The notes under the pieces: generated by a model | Database searches by the model: none | What the model was told of the DNA's origin: nothing | The model's input: the letters and a program-made list of their open reading frames with translations, nothing else | Position numbers and translations under genes: made by a program | In this document: positions 12,060 to 23,222 of the stretch, one piece after another | Layout of the letters: the number at the start of each line of letters is the position of its first letter | Numbering within the stretch: position 1 is the stretch's first letter | Assembly: GCF_004193775.1 (NCBI RefSeq) | Contig: NC_041011.1 | Location: 17,751,173 to 17,815,172, forward strand | Length of the DNA: 64,000 nucleotides | Direction of reading: 5' to 3' | DNA from: Glycine soja | Taxonomy: Eukaryota > Streptophyta > Magnoliopsida > Fabales > Fabaceae

Positions 12060-13120
12060 ACCAATTACAGGAAATGGCAATCAATTAGCTCAAGTTTTGA
12101 CAAATTAATCGATTACATGTTTCAACAATCAATTTCTAAAGAAGCAAGGCTATGTAACTTGAGCTAATTGATTACCATTTATTATAATCGATTAGATTAC
12201 GTCTGAAAACTTAAGGAGTTCTTTGTGTGATGAAATAATCTATTACCAAGATTGATAATCGATTATTCCATAAAACACAAAAGCATGAAAGGCTCTTTAT
12301 CTAAAACGAGTAATCAATTACCATTTCCTTAATTGGTTACCAAGTTTTTGAAAATGTAGAACAAAGAGGATTTTGACATATTAATGGATTAGCATAATAT
12401 ATAATTGATTAAATATATTTTACCTATCAAAATTATAAATGCCCTCTTATGTTCTTTTCATTAATGACTCTTGATACATTTTATCTTTGAGAAAATACTT
12501 CAAGAGAGTCAACTAAAGGAATTTCACTACATTTCTTTTGGAGATTAAAGCTGATCAAAGATTCATTCATTGTCCATCATGATTTAATCATACTTAGAAG
12601 AAGAGCTTGAAGATGTTGTGATCTACACATCAAGGTGTATTCATTCTTATTTTGAAATTCTTTTTTGTTTCTATTCTTGGTTAGGGTTACCAAGAGTTTT
12701 ATGAGCTGACTGGGTTTTAACTCTTCTTCTCTCTCTTGCAGGGTTCAAGGGAACAGTAAAATCTAAAGAATTACATATGCATAGTATTTGTACCTAATTC
12801 TCTATTAGTGGAAGTTCTAAGAAGTCATAGAACAACTGAATGTAGGTTCTTTAAGGAATGAACCAATATAAATTATGTGTGATTCTCTTTCTCTCTAACT
12901 CTTAATTTTGTGATAATATTGGAAATGTAATTGGTGTTAAAAAGACCATAAAACTCTGATTTTCACATGATCACGCTTTCATTGTCTTTCTTGATTGTGA
13001 TAATCTTTTCAGAACAATCTTTTCAGAAACATTTGATTAATCAAAAGGGACCGTTTTAATTGAATTAAATAAAAAATGGTAAAGATTTCAAAAGAATCTA
13101 TTGAACCCCCCTCCTAGATT
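12060..13120 (+). mobile_element. Copia-type (SIRE-like) LTR, copy i
   Basis: The left part has repeated ATCGAT-core palindromes in pairs (12170/12190, 12240/12260, 12315/12335). The right part shares with the copy at 16860-17811 the words CTTGGTTAGGGTTACCAAGA, GCAGGGTT(C/G)AAGGGA and ATGTAGGTTCT. It ends near TATTGAACCCCCCTCCTAG, a typical 3' end of such LTRs. Boundaries are approximate because no target duplication was found. Confidence 0.55.
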
Positions 13121-13198
13121 CCCAGCTAACCCAATAATCACTTGACATACAATTTTTAAAATCAATTGGATATGATATAATTTATATAAAGACTGATG

Positions 13199-13201
<3 letters not shown>

Positions 13202-13289
<88 letters not shown>
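13202..13289. repeat. (AT)n microsatellite, 44 units
   Basis: A perfect uninterrupted AT dinucleotide run of 88 bases. It follows closely after the Copia-type LTR end. Long AT runs of this kind are length-variable; the length given is that of the supplied sequence. Confidence 0.97.
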
Positions 13290-13291
<2 letters not shown>

Positions 13292-14111
13292 AAGGTTCCT
13301 TTCACATAGATCATATATACAAAATTTCATATTAATCCAAAATTATTTCTTACTTCATTCAACAGATTAAAATCGACATGATATAAACATTTCTAAATAT
13401 AGTAAAATATGAATAATTTGATTACCTTTTAATAGTTGTTCAATTTTGACTAAATTTGACATAGACAATCTCAACAATATGTAGATATAGTTCAATTATT
13501 GGATCGATAAAAATTTCATTTTATATCAAGTTATAAAATAATGTAATAGTTGATAAAGTTTCACCGGTGTAATTTGATCAATTTATGGCTAAATTTTTAT
13601 TTTGGTCTCCTTAATTTTTAATCTATGATTTTGGTATATTTTATTTTATTTTTGCAATTTTAGTCCCCACATTTTAAAAGGATTCACAATTTCAGTATGA
13701 TTCTCAAGTTTGCATATTTTTTCCTATTAAATCTTAAACTTATCAGATTCATTTAAGGTATCATCAAAAAATAATTTTGTTAATTAAAACATAAAAAATA
13801 TAAGAAATAAAGATATCCAAATATAAGATTAGACCAAATTATGAATTTTCTATAATCTAGGGATTAAAATTGCAAAAACAACAAGGAGATTAAAATTGCG
13901 CATAAAAATAAAAGTTGACAAAAATTATAATTTAATTTTTTATTCTTTACACTTTATAGTTAATCCTATCTCCACCTTGATGGCGACAATGATGACAATA
14001 ACAATCATCACGATGAAGGTGGTGGTTGTCATGGTGATGGATTAACAATAATTAAAATATTTTTGGATGTGATAATTGATATCCTTAATTTATAATTTTT
14101 TTTATTTGATG
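13290..14111. other. No gene recognised
   Basis: AT-rich intergenic sequence. A short GATGG/ATGATGAC-rich patch at 13978-14042 has no frame worth reporting. Confidence 0.4.
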
Positions 14112-14336
14112 AATCTTTAAGAGATTTAATGATCATATTAGATTTTAGAATTTTTAAATATTTTAGCTCTGATCGTCTATTATTTTTAATCTTGATTTGA
14201 TGGTTGAACTATGAGAATAATTAATAACAACCATCATATCAAGATTAACAATAATAAATGATTGGAGTTAAAATATTTAAAAATTAAAAAATGGTGATTT
14301 TTAAAATCTAATATAATAATTAAATCTCTAAGGATA
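14112..14336. mobile_element. Foldback element / hairpin MITE
   Basis: Two arms of about 100 bases are near-perfect inverted repeats around a spacer of roughly 12 bases at 14216-14227. The inner arm ends are AATCTTGATTTGATGGTTG and CAACCATCATATCAAGATT; the outer parts pair AGAGATTTAATGATCATATT with AATATAATAATTAAATCTCT. The structure would form a long hairpin and is best explained as a MITE or foldback element. It has no coding capacity. Confidence 0.72.
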
Positions 14337-16859
14337 CGTTTGATTTGCTAAAATTTAGATACTAGATAAGACATTTTTGTTCTGCGTTTGATTTGAAAAA
14401 AATTATGAGACAACATAAATTAATCAGATGAAGACAAGACAAAAAACTTAACTTCTTGTTATTACAGAAAAGAATTCATGGGACAACTTTTTGTCTCATG
14501 TACAAAATATTCAAAAGACACATATACCGCACCTCTCTCTAATTTCTCAATTATTATTTGCTAGCTGCAACATCTGTATCTTGTCATGTATTTCGAATTC
14601 ACATTATCTATTAGCAAAATAAACCTTATCATGAAATTTATTTCAAATTTATATTATCTAGTAGCTACGTCAATCTTATTATGTAATGTATTTTGAATTC
14701 ACATTGTCTACTAGTTGCGACAACCTTATCATGCCATGTATCTTAAATTTACATTATTGACCACCTAGCTTACTTGTATATCTTTTGTATTTTGAATTCT
14801 CATAAAATATAATGATAATGCAAATTATATTAAGATAATTAATATTAAAATAGATATTTTAGTAAATTTTATATTATTTTACTTGTATTGGCCATTGTTA
14901 GTCAAACAATGTACATGATAACGAAAATAGGCACAAATTTAATAGTTAACACTTTTGTTCTCATTATCATGTATTGTAGTGCGTAACAAACACAACCTAA
15001 ATGATATACCAAAAAAATTGCATCCCAAAATATCTCAGTTATCTTTAATTCATCACCAAGTCGCCATCGACAAATTTTTAAAATGAGAAATGAGAACTAT
15101 CAATAATAATACTCTGCAAATACCATTTCTGAAAGAACGGCCTAGACAAACTCTGAAAGAATGGCCTTGACAAACTTTGAAAGCATCACACCCTTGCTTT
15201 TCAATTTGGCTTCGACAAGGGTACGCATGTCTGCCCATTGATCTAGGCTTGAGCCTCTACAAAAAGTTTTCAAATAAATTATTGCTACTAAAAAATACCG
15301 AGAAGCACAACAATAATGTTGAGCTCTATCTGAATTAATTCTTCCAACATAATGCATTGTAATTTTTATTTTACCTAACTTGTTTTCACGATCATAAAAA
15401 TGAAGCTAGATGCATTATTAAGAATTAACAACATGGGATTTAATTAAAAATAATTCAAAAGATTAAATATTTAATTCTTTTACTTCAACTGTTTTTTTTT
15501 GTAACTTTTTAATTTTATTAATTGTATGAATTTTTTTTGCTAACTTAAAAGTTTATGTGACTTAGATTTTAGGGACTCACCAGGGTCAGGACAATCCTCA
15601 AAACTAAAAGAGCGAGAATTGAACGTACATCTTTTTGGGGTATGAATTTGTTCCTTTACCAAATGAACTAGCCTTTTTATGATCTATTTTTTGGATAATG
15701 GAATGAAATATTAAAATTTTGATACACAGGGGTTTCATCAAAATTATGAATGTTATTTGAATGCAAATTTTTGTTGTTGAATCAAGATGGAGACCTGAAA
15801 CATAATCAAACAATAAAAACGAATGTTTCCTCCCTAAGGTTAGATTTTTTTAGAGAGTTCTCAAGGTTAGATATGTGAGAATCAAAGATAGTGTCTAAGA
15901 GATTTATAAAAACTCACACATGTTTACTCAATCAATTAAATTAAGCCCCTTGACATCCCTAAGGTTAGATATAAAGCGTAATTATGAGAAATAAATGCAA
16001 ATGTTGATAATTTATACTCTTAAGTGTAGAGATATCATCAACTATAGACATTTTATTTTTCTTATAAAAATTATATAAATGAACATTTTAATTAAAAATT
16101 GAAAATTAAAACTATTTTTGTTTAAATTAATTTAATTAAATGGTTTTTAGTGAAAATAATATAAAAAATAATTAATAAAAAACATATATTTATTATTTTA
16201 AATTGTCCTTGAATGAGAATTCTAGCAACCCATATTTGAAAACTTAAAAAAAAATTGAATGTAACTTTTTTACTACATTTGACTATAAATTAATCAATAC
16301 AACTAATAAATCAAATATTATTAAGAAAATCATTAAACGTTGCAATAATACCAAATGAAACTTTTGAAATAGGGTAATTACATTATAGAATAATTAACTT
16401 TTATTTAGTATTTTTTTAAATAATAGATATCACCTTGGAAGGGGAGTTGAATAATGTGTTGGATAATATGTAACATTTTTCGCAAAGAGATATTTTTTCA
16501 CTAATAGATATGCAAAAACCAAGATACTAAGTATGTCGTCCAATAAGTGAAAAACAATTTTGATGAAAACAACAAAGATTGTCGTCCAATGATAGATAAA
16601 ACACAGTTTTGACAAAGGTTTTCAAAAGAACACTTGTGTGACTAAATGTGTCAAAATTGTAGATTGAAGACTTATGTTTAAGTTTTTTGTTTATGCAATT
16701 TTACAATGCCAAACATGTTTACATAGATGTGACATTGTGTATTGATTATTTTTAGATCTAGATATGTATGTTATAGTTTACTTTATTATACATCATGCTT
16801 AGATTGGGGTCATAAGTAATTGTGAATGCTAGCTAAGATCATAAGTTTTTATGAACATA
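14337..16859. other. Intergenic; possible hAT-like remnant
   Basis: 14331-15001 starts near AGGATACGTTTGATTTGC and ends near GCGTAACAAACACAACCTA, loosely inverted ends as in hAT-type non-autonomous elements; weak. 15060-15350 has a threefold word ACAAACTCTGAAAG(A/G) and a minus-strand open segment (QWADMRTLVEAKLKSKGVM) with no recognised homologue. The rest is AT-rich with no supported gene. Confidence 0.35.
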
Positions 16860-17811
16860 AGTGTTTGACATAATGTAATCGATTGCATAGTTTTTGAAAT
16901 TAATTACAAAATGTTTAAACCTTGGCTTAGACTTGGATTCTATTGAAACAAGGTTGTTCCTATCCAGATAACCTATTACAAGATATTGTTAATTGATTAC
17001 CAAACTTGTTTTCAAGAGAAGAAAAACATTGTGAGTCATATAATCAATTATCATTAAAAACTTAATTTGCTTTGTGTGTGTGAATTAATTGTTTACCACA
17101 TTGTTGTAATCGATTATAACAACATACTAAAGGCAAATATGACAAATTGCAAGTGGGATAATCGATTACCAAGTTCTTGTAATCGATTATATCTTATTGC
17201 AATTGGAAGATTGTTTTGTGGGATCAAAATAATCGATTAACTTATTGTTGTAATCGATTACCACGATTTGGAAATGCATACCAAATGGTATATAAGCGAA
17301 ATAACTAATTACTAGGTTTTGATAATTGATTGTGACGGTTATAAATTTTTTCATTTTAAATACTCATCTTATTTACCTAATGTGACTCTTTTGCGTGATA
17401 AAACTACATATTACAATGAAAAATGGCCTCTTAGAGGATTTCCAAGGCATTTCTTCAAAGAAAGTCATCTGATCAAGATCATGCATTCAAGATCATTTGA
17501 TGAACATCAAGGATTGAAGCTTGAAGATTTTTACATCTGCATAATAAGGAGTTTCATTCCATTCCTCATTTTTCTCATCTTAGCTTTTTATCTTGGTTAG
17601 GGTTACCAAGAAAGGTATTGAGTTGTAGGGTTCAGCTCATAGTTTTTCTCTTGTAGGGTTGAAGGGATTAAGGATCATTTTTGGAGATTTACTTGTGTAT
17701 AGTTTTTGTAAAGTGATTTTCTATAGTGTTTATTCTAAGGGTTCTTAGAGCAAACTAGATGTAGGTTCTCTTGAGAACTAAACTAGTATAAACCCTTGTC
17801 TTGATTATTTC
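16860..17811 (+). mobile_element. Copia-type (SIRE-like) LTR, copy ii, truncated by element A1
   Basis: It contains paired ATCGAT palindromes with centres 21 bp apart (17163/17184 and 17234/17255). A transcribed part shares TTGGTTAGGGTTACCAAGA and ATGTAGGTTCT with copy i. It stops at 17811, exactly where the TGTCAGACCC start of element A1's LTR begins, so A1 inserted into this LTR. The remaining part is not seen in the window. Confidence 0.55.
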
Positions 17812-19081
17812 TGTCAGACCCTAAATTTGTCCGGGGAATGCTTTTATCGTTCGACACTGGTTGCAACACAAGGTCGATGGATCGCTCAAATTGATTGTCG
17901 GATCCAGGAACGAAAACCACAAGGAAATGGGCAAAATAGTCATTTTATGGAATTTTATGGGTCCAGGCTCACCCAAGCTAGCATTTGGCTCGCTTGGGCC
18001 ATGAAATATCTTCAACCTTAAGTAACCAACTCACTTGGGTGAGCTTATACCTTTAGAGCTAAGCAATTGGCTCACCTAGGCGAGCTTCCCCTGCCCCAAA
18101 TGGATTTTTCCTATAAATAGTGATGAAGGGGAAGGGGCAAAGGGTTCAAAAAGTTTGGGATAGAAGAAGAAACGTAGGAAGAGGAAGAGAAGAAGGAAAA
18201 AGTGAAGCCGGGGCACCGCCAAATCGCAACCGTGGATCATTCCCTACATCGCTTCTCTTGCTAGCCTTGTACCATGTGCAACAATCGGTTAGTTTTTCTT
18301 CCTTTTCTTTTCTTTTCTTTCCTTAAGAGTTGAATATAATCCATGTACCCTTATGGGTCCTCTCTGACATTTGAATGCATTCATCTTCTCCCCTCTTATC
18401 GTTGGTAATTTCATTTTATTTGTAAGGCTTAATTCTAACCGATTTCCTGTGCCATGAGATTGTTTTCTTTTCTTTCGTGAGACTAGAAACTAATAAACAC
18501 AAATAAAAATGAAAAGGAGATCAATTCACAAAATCAAACTTCTTTTTATCAATAATCACTTGAGATCGTTCAAGGTCCAACGTCTTAACGATTCTCTCTG
18601 CTTTTCAAAATTTAAAATGTCGTTTCAAGGTCCAACGCCTTACCGACTCATTGTTTACGATTAAAATAAATCTTTCAAAAAACATAAAATCAATTCAACA
18701 CACAAATATTCAGACTTAAAGAACTACGTAGGTCTAATTTCCTTATCGCACTTGGGGATACGTAGGAGCAAGGGCAACACCCTTGTCGACTCAAAAAATA
18801 ATAAAAATAAAAAAGAGAAAATACATAATTTTGAAGTCACATTTTGCACACTCGATTAAAGGTTGCCATTCCTTGTGACAGGCGCGTGGGGTGCTAATAC
18901 CTTCCCTATGCGTAAACAATTTTCGAACCCTTCTTTTCAAAATTCGCAAACCTCTTTTGGTTTTTCTAACGTTTTCCCTTAAATAAACGTTGGTGGTGAC
19001 TCTACTCATTTTCGCCTTAGGAGACGAACGTGGTTTTCCCTTATTTTCTTTCATCGTCCCGTCGTAAGGTAGGTTGCGACA
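17812..19081 (+). mobile_element. 5' LTR of Ty3/Gypsy Tat-like element A1
   Basis: The LTR runs from TGTCAGACCC to GGTTGCGACA (1270 bp), with the TGTC/GACA inverted ends expected of LTRs. The U3 holds degenerate copies of a GCTCGCCTGGGCGAGC-type palindrome (18029-18044, 18070-18085) and TATAAATAG at 18112. The U5 part shares the words AGGTCCAACGCCTTA and ACTACGTAGGTCT with the A2 LTR at 33646-35247, which shows the two belong to one superfamily, but the U3 regions differ. A primer-site-like sequence follows at 19085. No partner 3' LTR is visible. Confidence 0.85.
18112..18120 (+). promoter_or_regulatory. TATA box of the A1 LTR
   Basis: TATAAATAG lies about 300 bases into the LTR, after the palindrome cluster and before a G/A-rich stretch, the normal position of the U3/R promoter. 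Transcription would start about 30 bases downstream. Confidence 0.6.
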
Positions 19082-20330
19082 GATGACGACTCCACTGGGG
19101 AGTTGTTAGAGAGTTAAGCCATTTGGTCAGTGTGCTTTTTATTCGTGAATTTTTCTTTATTTATGTTCCCTTTTCTCTTTTATCCTTATGTTATGCTCAT
19201 GTTCATGATCGTTTCATTCTGCTACAGTTCTTTTTGTGGATTTTGCTTCAACCTCATTTCTCTTATCCTTTGTTTTGTTCATACTTATATATAACCTTTG
19301 CCATGTTGTTATCTCTTGGTGTGCATCTTTGTATCTATTACCCTCGTAGTTAGAAATAATGTGCCATTGAACCCTAGGATAGATGACATGTGCTATACTT
19401 AGGTTGCTCTGTTCACACATGACACCTACACTTTTTCACACACCTTTAGATGTTGGGCCCTATACCCTGGTTTGTGTGAGCCATAGGGAGTAGAGGTTGA
19501 TCTGTGGTTATGCTGGGTCTCCGACTCGCTTGATAAGAGTGAAGCCTCATCTAGAGTTTTCCTTTTTTGGTGATGCATTGTTGCTGATAGTCCCTATCAC
19601 CATAATGTATTATCTAAGAGGATGATATCTCTAGAGACCAGTAAGGTTACATGAAAGTACCCTTAGGAGTTGTCACTAGAAGTGGACTGTTGGATCCTTT
19701 CCATTAGATTCCTGAATTAGGGGCACAAAGCAAACTCGCTCTGGCTTGTTCCTTGATCGCATCATGCATCTCTTCATGGCATGATAATGGACATATCATT
19801 CCTGCATTTATCATTTATCATATTCATGCATTGCATTTGCATAAGTCATTGCATTATCATACATCTTCATTTAGCATGCTTTTGTTCTGCCAATTGCATA
19901 CATTCTATTTTCATCGTTCGCATGTTATGTTCACTCATGCATGATCCTAACACGTAGTTGCTCATGCCTTGCATTTTCCTTTGCAAAAAAAAAAGAACAA
20001 AAAGAAAGTCACAATGAAGCGTGAAAGTTTACACCACATTCTTAGTTACATTTGTTGGGTACCATGATGATAGCTATAAACAAACCATGCTAGGATTATA
20101 CACTTATTTCTCTCGAAAAATGATTGAAAATCACATGAACATGGTACCTAATGCATTATTAACTAGGAAAGGATGGTTCTTCGGGCGTCTTATGTCGATC
20201 TCATAATTATATTTGTCATGCATAGCATAAGTATGCCCTAATCATTCGTCTCAGAACGGTAATAATTGTAATCAAAAGGAAAGAACGTGCTTTACAGCGC
20301 CCTTATCAAATGCATGCCAAAGCTAGAGTG
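19082..20330 (+). mobile_element. A1 primer-binding region and untranslated leader
   Basis: Directly after the LTR comes GATGACGACTCCACTGGGGA, in the position and general form of the primer-binding site of Tat-like elements; I cannot name the tRNA with certainty. The following 1.2 kb has no long frame and contains TCATGCAT-type repeats at 19745-19945. A long leader ahead of gag is usual in this lineage. Confidence 0.55.
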
Positions 20331-23222
20331 ATGAGTGAAATAGAGGAGGTTGTAGAAGCATATATGATATGAAGTTTTGATGATGCAAAATATGAGCACG
20401 ATCCGAGTCAAGAATCAAGAAATTCAAGAAGATGCTTTAAAAAATTATGTTTTCAAAAATAAGATGTTTTCAAAAATTATGTTTTCAAAAATAAGATGTT
20501 TTCTTTCTGGTAATCGATTACCAGAGGATGTAATCGATTACCAATAACTAAAATGATTTCTGAAACAATTTTACAAATTTTGAATTTGAATTTAAAACTG
20601 TGTAATCGATTACACAATGCATTTAATCGATTACCAGAAGTTAAAAATGCTTGTAACAAGTTTTAGAAATTTGAATTTAAGTTTTAAAATCCTGTAATTG
20701 ATTACAACAAGTGTAATCAATTACCAGACACGAAAATTTCAAATTTCAAGTCTGGAGAGTCACAACTCTTCAAAACTAACTGTGTAATCGATTACCACAT
20801 TTATGTAATCAATTTTAAGGAATTTTTCAAAATAACTCCCAAGAGTCGCAACTGTTCAAAAAGTTTTTGAATGGCCATAAAAGGCCTATAAATAGGTGAC
20901 TTGGGGTACAAAATTCCTCAGAGTTTTGCTGAACAAAATTGTCTTATCCTCTCAAAACTAAATTGTCTTATCCTCTCAAAATATTCCTTAGCCAAACACT
21001 TGCATATTCAATAAGGAATCTTGAGTGATCTTCACATTGCAATATCCTTCTCTTAAAGAGGGAAATTTCTTCTTTTTATTCAAAGAGAATTGTTCAAGAG
21101 ACCGTGGGTCTCTTAAGTTGTAAGGATTTATGAACACAAGGGAAGGGTGTCCTTGTGTGGTTCAGACTTTGTAAAAAGGCTTTTTACAAGATAGTGGAAA
21201 TCTCAACGGGTTGCTTGGGGAATGGACGTAGGCACAGGGTGTGGCCGAACCAATATAAAAACTAAGTTTGCATTCTCTCTTCCCTTAAACTTCTTTTATT
21301 TATTGCAGTTTATCTTTTGCTTTAAAGAAGTTTATTTTGAATTGTTCTTTGAGTAATTCATATTAAGGGTGCATTGTCAATCCAAAAGAGAGTTAAAATT
21401 TTAATTAGGGAAAATTTTGTATCTTAATTCAACCCCCTTCTTAAGATACTGATGCCACTTGTCTAACAAAGGTGCAAGAGTAGATGAAGGCCGACAAGGA
21501 GGTCATGAAAAAGCAGATGACAACAATGACGGAGGCCATGATGAGCATGAGAATGATGATGGAGGTCAATATAGCTACAGTTGTTGTCGCAAGTACCACC
21601 ACAGAGGTAGACCCGACTCACCCACCTGGCTTCAATCAAGTAAATCGTCCAGCCTTGGATATGGTAGGTCAGGGAGGCGAAGCATTGGGAAGTGCGGGCG
21701 GCCCCCATTTTGTGCAGGTTTAGAACAAGCATTCCTTCCCACCATGTGGATTGCCTCCCAACTATACACCACCCAATGTTGTACACGTTCCCGATGAGAA
21801 TGTCGACAACTCCGCACCCATACCAATTGAGAGCCAACAACCCCAATCTAATAATGCACATGTCTATCAACCCATGGGGGAGACACATGAAGTACCCTGA
21901 GGCCACATTTTAGCCGACTTCGAGCCTCACCTCGGATATGCCACTGAGGGGGAGGCATTTTTTTGTGTACCCCCACCAAATGCTTTGGGGGGGCCTCAAT
22001 ATCGCCAATAACCCCAACCCTTACATTTTGCGATGGGAAGAGGGCCTCCTGCTTTGGTGGAAAGGGAAAAATTTGATCATATAGAGGAAAGGGTGAGGGT
22101 CATTGAAGGAGGCGGAAATTATGCATTTGCTGACATGGTAGAGTTGTGCCTAGTGCTCGACATGGTCATTCCTCTGAAGTTCAAGGTGTCAGATTTCAAT
22201 AAGTACAAGGGGAATACTTGCCAAAAGAATCACTTGAAGATGTACTGCAGGAAAATTGGGGCATACGCGAAGGATGAAAAACTCTTGATGCATTTTTTCA
22301 AGAGAGTCTGGTTGGGGCGGCTATCACTTGGTACACCAATTTGGAATCTTCCGGGGTCCATTCTTGGAAAGACCTAATGGCTGTCTTCCTCAGGCAGTAT
22401 CAATACAATTCTGATATAGCCTCGGATAGAATGCAGCTGCAGAACATGTGTAAAAGGGAGCAGGAATCTTTCAAAGAGTACGCTCAATGGTGGAGAGATC
22501 TGGCAGCTCAAGTAGCACCCCTAATGATGGAGAGGGAGATGATAACAATGAAAGTGGACACATTACTGGTGTTCTATTATGAGAAGATGGTGAGTTACAT
22601 GCCTTCAAGCTTTGCAGATTTAGTGTTTGCTGGTGAGAGGATCGAAGTGGGTCTGAGAAGAGACAAATTTGATTATGCTGCTTTGATGAATAGGAAGCCT
22701 AAGGCAAATAGAGAGAATAAGAATGAGGGAGAAACTCATGTTGTGGTTGCCGTTCCTACATGGCCAAATTTCCCACTAGCTTAACAATATCAATACTCAG
22801 CCAATATCAGTCCTTCTCATTACCCACCACCCTACCAGCAAAGAACACCCAATCATCCACGAAGGCTGCCCCTAAATCGAGCACAAAACCCTTCTGCTAC
22901 GCATCTGAGGCCAAACACCACCCTTAAACCAAAATACCAACCGGGGAAGGAATTTTCCAGAAAAGAAGCCTGTAGAATTTACCCCAATTCCGGTGTCATA
23001 TGCTAACTTACTCCTATATCTACTCAATAATGCAATGGTAGCCATAATCCCAGCAAAGATTCCTCAACCTCCATTTACCCAAGGATACAACTCGAATGGA
23101 ACATGTGCTTATCATGGAGGAGTTTCGGGACATTCCATTGAGCATTGTATGACCCTGAAACATAAGGTGCAAAGTCTAATTAATGCAGGCTGGCTAAAAT
23201 TTAAGGAGGACAGTTGCTTGTG
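20331..23222 (+). pseudogene. Ty3/Gypsy gag of element A1, decayed and interrupted
   Basis: The frame begins at ATG 20331 (MSEIEEV), is split by a solo LTR (20351-21468), and resumes at 21474. It carries stops at 21481, 21721, 21898, 22009 and 22782 and frameshifts near 22299 and 22960. The capsid part is clear: RQYQYNSDIASDRMQLQNM, ESFKEYAQWWRDLAAQVAP and SFADLVFAGERIEVGL. A zinc-knuckle variant, CAYHGGVSGHSIEHC (C-x2-H-x5-H-x4-C), lies at 23104-23148. Gag would form the virus-like particle that packages the element RNA. After the knuckle the sequence jumps to the last codons of pol (junction about 23215-23232), so protease, reverse transcriptase and integrase are missing. Confidence 0.85.
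20351..21468 (+). mobile_element. Solo Copia-type (SIRE-like) LTR inserted in A1 gag, copy iii
   Basis: The insert starts TGTAGAAGCATATATG and ends CTTGTCTAACA (1118 bp, TG...CA). It is flanked by GAGGT (20346-20350) and AAGGT (21469-21473), a 5-bp target duplication with one mismatch. Removing it restores gag reading continuity apart from one stop, which fixes the ends well. The U3 holds four pairs of ATCGAT-core palindromes (20509-20815), TATAAATAGG is at 20886, and the end has the CAACCCCCTTCTTAAG motif. Only one LTR is present, so it arose by recombination between two LTRs. Confidence 0.87.

Noticed and set aside
13088..13330. Minus-strand 80-aa frame of alternating Tyr and Ile
   Set aside because: It is the translation of the AT microsatellite, not a protein.
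15053..15357. Minus-strand open segments with QWADMRTLVEAKL
   Set aside because: Composition looks coding-like but there are overlapping frames, an internal short repeat and no recognised family.
21463..21906. Minus-strand 147-aa frame opposite gag
   Set aside because: It overlaps the clearly recognisable gag coding sequence on the other strand.
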